Shown: positions 47,801-59,800 of the stretch, piece by piece
Numbering within the stretch: the first letter of the stretch is position 1
Layout: every line of letters begins with the position of its first letter
NCBI GenBank assembly: GCA_023634235.1
Contig: JAMKCF010000014.1
Span: 9,146,001-9,210,000, forward strand
Length of the DNA stretch: 64,000 nt
Source of the DNA: Pisaster brevispinus
Taxonomy: Eukaryota; Echinodermata; Asteroidea; Forcipulatida; Asteriidae
Direction of reading: 5' to 3'
Notes under the pieces: generated by a model
The model's database searches: none
What the model was told of the DNA's origin: nothing
Seen by the model: only the letters and a program-made list of their open reading frames with translations
Translations under genes and position numbers: made by a program

Positions 47801-50800
47801 ATTAGCAATCTTCTTTTGATTGACCTATAGCTGAGGGTTCCCTACTCATGTGCATAAAGTCTAGAAAAGAACTACAAGAAGAAAAAGACTTCAAAAGAAA
47901 ATATTTTAGTGCAAATAGGAGCAAGTTCTGGTGCTGACCTTTAGTAAACTTGCAATTAAAATGAGACATGTGTGGTCTATGTATCACTCAAACAAATAGT
48001 CGATTGACTTGTCAAATATAGCCCTCGAGGTAATAGGCAGATAAAAATGTGCCGGCCCCTCATGTTCATTTTCTTTTATTTCTCAACATAACTTGCATAA
48101 TATAGTCTGATAGTTAATTATTATCTGACTGATTGGCGTCTTGACAAAAACCTACCATTTATCCTTAAACCATGGACAGATGGAGTACTCTCAATGGTAA
48201 TTGTAAAACTAACAGTTTCACAAGAGGCCCGGAATCACATGGAGGCCACGGTGGCCCTGAACTTGGCCTTGTGGCCCTTAAAAAGTTTCCCATAGACTTT
48301 GAGATTCTCCAACGGAAGTTCCCTTCACTAATTGAAAATGGTCTTGCCCTCTCACAGATGAAAAACTCCAGGCCTTACATTTAGCCCACAATTACCAAAG
48401 AACCTAAAACTCAAACAAAAACTTGAGAGCTGACTTACTGAATAATCTGATGGTGTCGGGATTATCGTATCGTCGCGCCAGATCCAAGGGCGTGTCATTG
48501 TCCACACTACGTGGGTGACAAGGGGCTCCAAACCGTAGCAGCTCATGGACGCACTTGGTGTGGCCATGCATGGCGGCCTCATGTAGGGGTACCCAACCGG
48601 TCATGGGGTGACGTAGGGTAGGGTCTGCACCGCGCTGGAGTAAGAGCTTGCAGATGTGGGGGACGTTGTGGATACACGCCGTCTAGAAGATTGAAAAAGA
48701 CTATCATCAGAATTGTACTAGCAGTCTCAATACCTTGTTGTTGTCAACTTGCGTTTGAATCGGCTTGATTTGATGTTTAATAGCCCTGATTTGGGGGCTC
48801 AAACTCATAATAGGCATGCCTGTCTACTGACATGACTGCATTGTATTAGAGATTGAGTCACCAAACCTCAAGGTCAATGTCAAGTCTAGAGTCATGAACT
48901 GAAAGACGTGTCAAGCTGTAAAAAGACCTTCTTCAAAACCAAAAACCATTGCACCAAAATAATATTTTGTTGGATCATTAAGTACTTAAAAACAATGTGT
49001 CATCAAAGATAACTGTGACATCTAAGGATAACAGATAAAAATTATATTTGTTATGATCTCCCTACATTTGTACTTTGTATTTTGACAACTTTTACAAGTT
49101 GATCATTTTGCCAATTAAGCAATGGCAGTTAATTGGACTTGGAGGTGAAAAATTACTTAAATTATGGGGGTTGATTAAAGGGAGGGTAAAGGCCTACCTT
49201 TGGTAATTACTCCACAAATTAATGACCATAAAAACTTACTTGGTAAAGAGCACTAGAGAGCTGTTGATACTATAAAACATTGTCAGAAATGACACCCTTT
49301 GAAGTAATGTAGTTTTAGAGAAAGAGGTATTTTTCACTGACATATTTGAATCTGAGAAAAGCTTCAGGCATGAAGCATTTCTCAGGCACCTGAGAGCACA
49401 CAATTCTATGCAACAAGGGTGGTTTTTTTTCTTTCATTGTTTTCTTGCAACTTCGATGACCAATTGAGACCAAATTTTCACAGGTTAGTTATTTTATTTA
49501 TGTTGGGATACACCAAGTGGGATACCGGTCTTTGACAATTACAAAAAGTATCTGCATTTATAAGGACACAATATAAATTGTGTACAGGTTCCGCTAAATA
49601 TATAAATGTATGTTGAGGAAACCACACCACGCTGTAATAAACCAGGGCTCGAATTTGGGGGAAAAGTCCACAAGACTGCAGGGCTTGTAGCTCAAAACTT
49701 TTACTGGACCAGAAAATTTGTTACAAGACCGGAATCAAAATGAGAAGAACACTATCTACACAGTTTCACATTTGAGCTGTTTTTGTACCAAGCACTAAGA
49801 GAAGATTTATCAAGTTTTTCTTGTGGTTAATACTTCAATACTCAATTGATCAGTTTAATTTAAAAATACAGTGATGTGTTATTATTCAAAACACAAGACC
49901 GCCTGACTTGTACGGTCTTAAGTTTACCGGCCCGACACTAAAATCACTGGCCTCGGGCCTGCGGTCCAGTGTCAAATTCGAGCCCTGTAAACCCTCTGCC
50001 AGAGGCCTATCCACAAACATCTGGCAGATACATCTGATGTGAAGTGGTTAAGGCGATTGTGAACCTAACTAATTTCAAATGTACACAAGATAATTTTGTC
50101 CCTCTATGTATGGAGTGAGCTTTTTTAAAGTCATGTTGATAATTCAGTGTGCGCTATCCCTTTAAGAGAAGGCCACTGCTGAGATAACCTGCCAAGCCAT
50201 GACTGAATAAAGCCGCAGCAATCATCCCAGACCTGTACATCGTTGATACTGATAGGATCACTAGGGAAGCATTTCATTAAATGCATAGTGTGTCACTCAG
50301 CATCCAGCAGAACTCACACTACACATGTACTGTACATCGACTTCCTTTTTTGTAGGCCTTGGAGAGGGACACAATTTAACTCCCCAAAGTCAACCACAGC
50401 CTTCAATGTACAATGTTAGATCTCACCTATAATATTAGTTATCACGCAAGCCTGAGGGGAATACGGATAGTGATTCTGCGGGCCTGCATCTAACAAGGCA
50501 GTGGGACACAGACGCATTGTATTTTTCCGTATTTCATGAGCGCACGTGTTAAAATTAATTTATCTTCGAGCAAATTGGACGCACAGCATAAAGTAACGCA
50601 ATATGTTGAGTTAGATCAGCTTAATAAGCAGGGTGTGATATGGACTGTGCAATATGGGCTAATATCACACTATTGTTGCCATGGATTGGCCAATCAGAGT
50701 CGAGGATTCAAGTTTGCTTCGATTAAGATGGATATTACAGCACCACTGCAATGTTTCACTTCAGATACAGAAGACCAACACTACGTGGTTATTTACTAGA

Positions 50801-53800
50801 GACCTTCCACGCTCTACCAAAATCAATTTTGGGTTGGACAAAGAAAAATTGACTAGAGCGGGGCTTGGACCTGCGACCTCAAGATTAACATGCTGGTGCT
50901 CCACCAACTAAACTATAAAGCCCTAATCTTGGCAGTTTCCCTATTTTGTCAACATATTTGTTTGGGGTGCCAGACGGAAGCCATTCAACCTGTAACTGCC
51001 TTATAGCCAGGGATCACACCCAAGTTTACGATACAACCTGGGAATCAGTAGCAGAGGGATCACCTTAAGGGGATGCAACTTTTTATTCCAAATATCAAGA
51101 AATAAAAGGGAAACTGACTGGGTAACATTTTACCCAGCAAATTTTCCATGTGGTTCATACTTGATAATTAAAAAAAAAACACCAAATGCATGTACATAGG
51201 TAGCTCCCTTTCCTGCTATTATAAAAAACAAAATTCAAAACTGTATTTAAAGGGAAGGTATACGTTTGGTAATGAGTCTGAAAATTAATGGCAATAGAAA
51301 CTTACTTGGTAAGAAGTACAGCAGCTTTGGATAGTATAATGCTTTTTGAGAAACTTTTCACTTCGAAGTACTGTGGTTATGGAAAAATATATCACTTTTT
51401 ATCCCCCAAAATTTGAAGCTGAGAAGCGTTACGGCCTTAACGTTTCTCAGATCGTGTATTCCTATACGGAATATTCTTCCTGCGTGGAAATATTTGCTCT
51501 GGTATTTCGGTGGTATCTCAAAAAACGCGACCACCTTTTGAGGTGAAATTTCCACAGGTTAGTTTTGTGGTATATATACATGTACCTACATTTATATAGG
51601 ATTAAAACAATCAAACGGTTACAAAAACCTAAGGTATACTTTGCCTTTAAATCCACGATGATTTTCTACAGACAATTTAAGGAGTACAGAGTATTGTATT
51701 TGTATTCACACTACTTGCGCTTCAAAATGTTTTGAACACACGGCAGTGTGTAGTCAAAGCCGTAGTTTTTAAAAGGAAAACTTATCTTCATCAATAAAAT
51801 GCAAACAGTTTAGTTTTCCATAATTACATGTAGTGGTTTTGTACAGTATCCATGCATGAGTGTTTACTGTAGAATGCCCTATATTTACCACAGTTCAGTG
51901 GTTTTACATGTAGTTAAAACAGGAAAGTGCTCTGAATATACAAAGGGCCCCATCTCGTTACATTTCTCCCATGAGGAAATACCTGTTTCAATAATTCAAT
52001 GTATTCTAGCGTTGAAGTACAAACCAGAATCAAATTCACCAACGAACATCAGCAAAAGCTAGCTCTGAATATATTTAGGAGTGCACCAGTCTGCGTCAGG
52101 GTTGAGTTGCTCTAACTACAGTACGGTGGTCTGGAATAAAGAGATGTTTTTAACGTAAATACTTGACATATGTGTCCACGGTCAAAAAATCGTTTTTTTT
52201 AATACTTTGTAGGTCGAAGGGCCTTGGGGTGCAAGTAAACAAAATCGAACTTTCAAATCAATATATAGCCCGTTGCCATGGTAACAGCTCATTTTGTGTT
52301 TTGGGCATTTTAGGCCGATTTGGAGGTCTGAAAAACTGTTTTTTACCTCATGTTTATAACTCCACCCTACCAAAATGCAAAATTATTTCATAAAACCTTT
52401 TATAACACTACAAAGGATCATTCTTGGCCTTACTTGAGAAAAAAAATTATTGCTATAAATTTTACCCTTATGCTATTTTTGCATCAAGCATTAAAGCATG
52501 TTTTTACAACTTGCAAAATCGAAATTTTTACCCTATTTTTGGCCCTAAAAATTTCAATTTGCCAGGGGTCTCAGAAAAATTTCCTTTCGGTTGTGATTAG
52601 GGCCAACATTGGTCTTTCCATATCTGGTGAGGAAAACTTGGGCAATTGTATCCTGTTGTGACAATACTGCCTCAAAAACTGATTTTTTTTCCAAAAACAG
52701 GAAAAATGCATTTTGAAGTTTTTCTCTCAGTTTGAACCAGTATCATTAAAAAAGAACACTTTAATCAATCAGGCACCTTTTCCTGAGTGTTCTGTAGGCT
52801 TATTGAATAACCCCACATTAATGAAAACTTTTGATGACTTAAATCTCAGACTTTACCCCCCCCCCCCCCCCCCCCCGAAGCGTATTATGTTACATTCCCT
52901 TACGAGTCATTCCGTGCCAACTCACCTGACGGGTTGGCAGGCCCCGTATCAGATTTTGCTATTTTTGTTTGTAAACATTCCCCTATGGGTGTCTTGAACA
53001 CTCACCAAATTTTAGAAAACTACTCCTTAACATTTCTGAGGTATGGCCCCATAAAAGTTTAAGCCCCGCCCCTTCAAATTTACTTTTTGTGTTTTGGGCA
53101 TTTTTAGAGGCCTATATCTACAAATTGAGAAAAGATATGTAACTGCAAATTAATATACAGGGTACTTGGTACCCCATCAACTAGAATATACTGTCAAAAG
53201 TAGCATAGGACATTCTTATATCAAGGCATAGGTCTATCAAAACTGACATTTTAGCCCGCGGAATGATTTTTCATCATGTTTGAGACCCCTGGTGCTTAAA
53301 GTGAAATGTCAGATTGCTTTTGTATTACATTTGGTTATAAACTAGGTGTCATGAACACTCACAAAATTTTAGAAACCTACTCCTTAACATTTCTTAGATA
53401 TGACCCCCTAAAAGTTTAAGCCCTGCCCCTTCAAATTTACTTTTTGTGTTTTGGGCATTTTTAGAGGCCCTATATCTACAAACTGAGATAAGATGTAACT
53501 ACAAATTAATATACAGGGTACTTGGTACCCCCATCAACTAGAATCTACTGTCAAAAGTAGCTTGGAACATTTTTATATCAAGGCATAGGTCTGTAAAAAC
53601 TGAAATTTTAGGCCGCTGAATGATTTTTCGTAATTTTTGAGACCACTATAGTGCCTAAGTGAAATGCCTGATTGCTTTTGTATTACATTTGGTTATAAAC
53701 TAGTTGTATATGTGTGACCTGCTATATAGGATAGACCAACCCCCCCCCCCTTTGATGGGTATTTATAAATATACTTTGTGTCCAGTCTACTTGTGTGAGA

Positions 53801-56800
53801 AATAAACAAAAAAATGACTCTCTATACTCCTTCAAGTAAAACAAAAATAAATATGACTAATTTAAGGTCATTGTTGTGTATGCATGCAGTTAAGTGAAAT
53901 CACTTGTTTACAAGAGCTGACAGAGCCTTGACTTCCTGCAGGCATAGTTTGTACACTTCGGAAGTGTAGTGCCGCCACATGAAAAGCAATCCTTCTCTTA
54001 CATGTCTTAATGTGTACATACACAATAACTATCATGTACGTCAATAAACATACATAGTAACTATCATGTATAGTACACAATTACTTATCAACGTACAAAA
54101 TAACTACGGACTTACCATATGTACGTATAGACGACAATTATGATGACGTACATGATAATTATCATGTACGTAATTGTACACTACACAAAAGGTTATGTGT
54201 ACGTACACAATAATTATGATTTATGAACACATCCCCTTAAGACCAGCTGTATAAAAAGATTTTGTGAAATAATATTCTTAAACAAGCTTGGTACAAACTG
54301 TTAGTTAACATCCTAATAAAATCCAAACAAAGCCGTGTTTCGGTTGCCATTTTAAAGTATTTCATCTCTGTATTCATAAGCCACTATCTCGGGGTTGTTT
54401 GAGAGTACTTTTTGCATGGAGATGCTGCACAATATTGTGTACTATACATGATGTGTCTGAAGTTGATCGTGAATCGTCATTATTCTGTACGTACACTAAA
54501 CATGATAATTATTGTGTATGGGGGGGATGACAATTATCATGTACGAACATGATAGATATGTACTAACAGGATAAGTATCCTCTGTACACGATAAGTCCGG
54601 AGTTACCGTGTCAGTGATAGTTATTTTGTACATCCAATAGTAGTAATGTCCGTATGATAGCTATAATGTACGAACATGATAGTTATTGTACACATATACA
54701 CAAAAAGTGCAGATTTTTTTCATTCAAGTGGCGGCACTACGCTTCCATGGTCTGCAGGAACTTAGTCTAGGTTCTGTGGCTCTTTTGTAAACAAGTGATT
54801 TCACTAAAAACTTTGATGTACAACAATAACCTTAAATTAGTCATATTCATTTGATTTGTTTTTAAATGAAGGAGTAAAGAGTCAATTTTTTTGATTTCTC
54901 ACAAATAGACTGGATACAAAATATTTTGGGGGAAAATTTGTAAATCTGTAAGAAATGTCCCATGTTGTCAAATAACCACTTGAAAAAGGCGGTATTTTTT
55001 GCAATTTTACAGCCAGACCCACATTCAGACCCCTGCTAAATACCCATCAAAAGTGTGATTGGTCTATCCTTATATCAGGTTACACATATACACCTAGTTT
55101 ATAACCAAATGTAATACAAAATCAATCAGACATTTCACTTAGGCACTATAGTGGTCTCAAAAATTACGAAATCATTCCGCGGCCTAAAATTTCAGTTTTT
55201 ACAGACCAATGCCTTGATATAAAAATGTTCCAAGCTACTTTTGACAGTAGATTCTAGTTGATGAGGTACCAGGTACCCTGTATATTAATTTGCAGTTACA
55301 TATCTTTTCTCAATTTGTAGATATAGGCCTCTAAAAATGCCCAAAACACAAAAAGTAAATTTGAAGGGGCGGGGCTTAAACTTTTAAGGGGCCATACCTC
55401 AGAAATGTTAAGGAGTAGTTTTCTAAAATTTGGTGAGTGTTCAAGACACCCATAGGGGAATGTTTACAAACAAAAATAGCAAAATCTGATACGGGGCCTG
55501 CCAACCCGTCAGATGAGTTGGCACGGAATGACTCGTAAGAGAATGTAACATAATACCCTTCGGGGGGGGGGGGGGGGCTAAAGTCTGAGATTTAAGTCAT
55601 CAAAAGTTTTTCATCAATGTGGGGTATTCAACAAGCCTACAGAACGCTCAGGAAAAGTTGCCTGATTGATTAAAGTGTTCTTTTTTAATGATACTGGTTC
55701 AAACTGAGAGAAAAACTTCAAAATGCATTTTTCCTGTTTTTGGAAAAAAAATCAGTTTTTGAGGCAGTATTGTCACAACAGGATACAATTGCCCAAGTTT
55801 TCCTCACCAGATATGGAAAGATCAATATTTGCCCTAATCACAACCGAAAGGAAATTTTTCTGAGACCCCTGGCAAATTGAAATTTTTAGGGCCAAAAATA
55901 GGGTAAAAATGTCGATTTTGCAAGTTGTAAAAACATGCTTTAATGCTTGATGCAAAAATAGCATAAGGGTAAAATTTATAGCAATAATTTTTTTTCTCAA
56001 GTAAGGCCAAGAATGATACTTTGTAGTGGTATAAAAGGTTTTATGAAATAATTTTGCATTTTGGTAGGGTGGAGTTATAAACATGAGCTAAAAAACAGTT
56101 TTTCAGACCTCCAAATCGGCTTAAAATGCCCAAAACACAAAATGAGCTGTTACCATGGCAACGGGCTATATATGGATTTGAAAGTTCAATTTTGTTTACT
56201 TGCACCCCAAGGCCCTTCGACCTACAAAGTATTAAAAAAAATGATTTTTTGACCGTGGACACATATGTCAAGTATTTACGTGAAATGACTCTTAATACCT
56301 CCATGCTCATACAGGTACAATTCAGTCAAACAAAATGTCACTTTCCTAATGTCCATATAGGCCTAAACCGACCATTCAATATCACATGGAAATTGATTGG
56401 TTTATTACTTAAAAGAAGAGAAAACAAAATAATGTACATCCGTGACAGGACAGGATTTCAAAGTCAATAGGGGAAATACCTTCTTCGGTGTCTAAATACT
56501 GGGGTTTGGTTTCAGGAAAGTTTTGAGGAAGTTAAGATTACATTTCGAATACGGTGTCAACTACTTTGATAACAAGACAAACGAGGTGAATACAGCAACT
56601 CTGATATGGTGACTACTTCCCGCTTACCCTGGCTATACTTACATGAAGAGGAGTGACGCAGTTACTGTCCTTGCAGTTGACGTTGGCACCGCTTTCCAGC
56701 AGTTTCTCAACATTCTGAGCGTCTCCCATAAAGGTCGCATCGTGTAGGACTGTCTGGCCGTCTGTGTTACGCGCATCTAGAGGGCTGCAATACGGACTCT

Positions 56801-59800
56801 GTAAGATCTTTTGGACGAGGGACAGGTTACCGTCCAAAACAGCTCTGTGTTTAAAGATTACAAGCAATTTATGTAATGTCTCAGTCTGAAACTTGTTAAC
56901 ACAAAATATACCATGGTTGCACTCAAATTGAATAGAATTTGGGGTTGAACAAAGACAAAATTACTAGAGTGGGACTTGAACCTGCGACTTCCAGATTAAC
57001 GTGCCGGTGCTCTCCCAACTGAGCTAACTTGTTTATTACTTCATATTTTAAATAAAAAGTTGCATCCCCTTAAAAGGTGATCCCTCTGCAGCTGCTTCCC
57101 AGGTTTTATCATAAACCTTAGGTGTGATACCCGGCTACGGCAGTTATAGGTTGAATGGCTTCTGACTGGCACCCCGAACAAAGATTTGACAAAATAGGGA
57201 GACCGCCAATATTAGGGTTGGGTTGCTGAGTTGGTAAACTGCCAGCCTGTTAATCCGGATATTGCAGGTTCAAGTCCTGGCTTTAGTAAATTTTTCTTTC
57301 TTCAACCCAAAATTGTCAAATAACTTACCCCAAAATTTTCCCTTGTGGTTTGTTACTTGAGAATTGAATGTGACAAATTTCAACTTTACTCTGTACGAGT
57401 CAAGGATTAAATGCAGCAATTGAAGACGGCACAAAACGAAAGAAAAACCTCAAAGCATTTATTGTGGTACACGGTAAACTGTATCAAAGTCCAAGCTTGC
57501 TTTTAAAAAATTCAATCCAGTGTTCAATTGCCTTTTCAGCATTCTCAAAACCACCTCAGGCTTGATGCTTCATTCCTGAAAGGGCAAGGGCACCAAGGCA
57601 TTCTGTCCTTGGTAAACGGGCGAGCGTGATCCACTTCCGTCCCTCACATGGATGGAAATCAATAGACAATGCCTTTCCCTAGTGAATAGGCTATTAACAG
57701 ATTAAAACTGAATTGAACCTACATGTTTACTTGCTAATGATGTACACAATCTCAATGTATTATTTAGTGAAATTCGCTTTAAGGTTTTAAGCAGGTCATT
57801 TTTTTATGCGTGAGGGACAAACATCAAATAGAGTTGACAAACACAACCAAATGTATTTCAAATATTCTATTGAAACTTGAAAAATGTTTATAAACTTTTC
57901 TCAGTAATTATGAACAATGAGTAGCAACCCTTCATTAGCCTAATTGTCAAAAATTACAAGTTGGTTACACTCAGGAAAGTGAAAGGGAGCTCTTCAAAAA
58001 TGTGTGATAGACGAACAAAATTTCCTGTGAGGGAAGGACACAATGAGACTAATTTATGAAATCAACAGTATTACTAAAGTTTATCTTGGAACATAATTTT
58101 TGACATTTTACATGTGTAAATAATATGATTTGAGAAAAAAAAAGGTAAAAAAGGGTTTGTTTGAGATGTATGACCCCGTTTTTTAAGTGAGGGACGGACA
58201 TGAGGGACGGACACGTGCTTGCCATCACATTACACACTGAACTGCACATTTTCATAAAACATGTTCAACATTTCATGAAAATAATTGGAATCAATTGGGA
58301 TACAATCTTTTCAAGACCTCTAAGTAACAAGATTATAGCAAAATAAATTGGATAAACTTGAGCTTAAACTTAAGACCCTGTTTCGGGGGGTAACATGAAG
58401 GACGGAAATGTCCGTCCCTCACTTTTTAAAAGTGAAATAACTAGGACCCACAAGGTATCAGTGACTTTTGATATTCATTTCTGGATAGCTGATGTCGTCT
58501 GTCAATAGATAGGGTACTTCTTTAAACAAGAAGTTGAGTTGAGGAGGGAAAAAAACTGTATTTGGTCTGTGAGGGACGGACAAAATTACACCATTTGGGG
58601 TTTCAAGACCCCTGTTGTATAAAAAGACATTGAATGAGAATATCATAAAATAATAAACGGGTTTATACTTTCAATGTGTAAAATATGTAAAACCATCAGG
58701 GTGCATTTTTCATGTTAAAAACTTAATTTGTTTGTTTTGTCCGTCTCTCATGCTGGAAAAACGGGCATGCATCTGAAGTAATGTACTGTTTCTCATGACT
58801 AATTTGAGAAATTCATTAAATGTTTACCAGTTTTGGATCAGGCTCGGCACCTCTTTGAGCAAATTGTTAATTTCTATTGAGCACCAAGGCAATGACAAGG
58901 GGCAACGGAGGCAATTGTCTCCATTGCCTCTATGTGAAGTATCAGACCTACAATGTACCATCTAAACTCCTTAAGAGTATGCTGCACCAGCAACAAAATC
59001 AGGGCTCAAAATTTACACTGGACTGCAGGCCCAGGGCCAGTGATTTTAGCATCGGGCCAGTAGACTCATGATTGGAAAAGTACGGTGGTCTTGCATTTTT
59101 GTTAAAATGTTGACTTTTTATCTAATAAATAAGTTTCAGTTACACTGTTGAGTAATGAAGAATTCTTACCCATGACACAAATGAGATCAATCTTCTCTGT
59201 ATAATTGCATGGTGAGGTTTTGGTTTGCGGTAACACCATGTGTATATATATCTACTTTCGCTTAGTGGATTGAGGGGACTTCTTGTTATTAACTTCACTG
59301 CCAAGGAGTGAGTTCTTAATTGGCTCAACGTTTTGACTAGACTGCTCTAGTCAATGCAGTGCTCGTTCAAATCAAACAGTTCAATGTTAACCTGTGTTAG
59401 TATTTTTGTTTTTATTTATTTATTTATTTATTCTTTTTCTCATTTCAATCTGGTCTTGTAAAACAATTCTGGTTCTGTAGGCCCTAAACATTTTAAGGTA
59501 CAAGCCCTACAGTATTGCAGTGCTCGAAATTAACACTGGACCACAGGCCCGAGGCCAGTGATGTTAGCGTCGGGCCAGTAAACTTGTAACCGGACAAGCC
59601 CCGTAGTGTTGTTCTTTTCTATTGAGTAATAGTACGCTAACTCATTGTGCAATATTTTTGTGAAAAAATGTCGACTATGAGTCTGATAATATCTTTCCAG
59701 TATCGAAGTACTACACGTAAGACAAATGAGAAAAATGTTCTCTTAGTACCTGTTCAACTCATTTTGATTCTAGTCCTGTAAAATAAATTCGGGTCCAGTC

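Larger units (their letters stand above)
52153..56281. repeat. 4.1-kb imperfect palindrome (long inverted repeat)
   Basis: The left arm from ACGTAAATACTTGACATATG is the complement of the right arm ending CATATGTCAAGTATTTACGT. Homology continues inward through the C-run (52856-52876) facing the G-run (55562-55577), and through the TTGTTTACAAGAGC/CTCTTTTGTAAACAA blocks, to a core near 54.1-54.7 kb. Arms are close to 2 kb and visibly diverged. The left arm has a ~355-bp tandem duplication (53.0-53.7 kb) that is single in the right arm. No transposase ORF and no clear target duplication are seen. It lies in Shark-like intron 2. Confidence 0.9.

Noticed and set aside
52350..52661. 103-codon ORF occurring in both arms of the palindrome
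   Set aside because: Mirrored only because the arms are inverted copies; composition is low-complexity and no domain or start context supports it.
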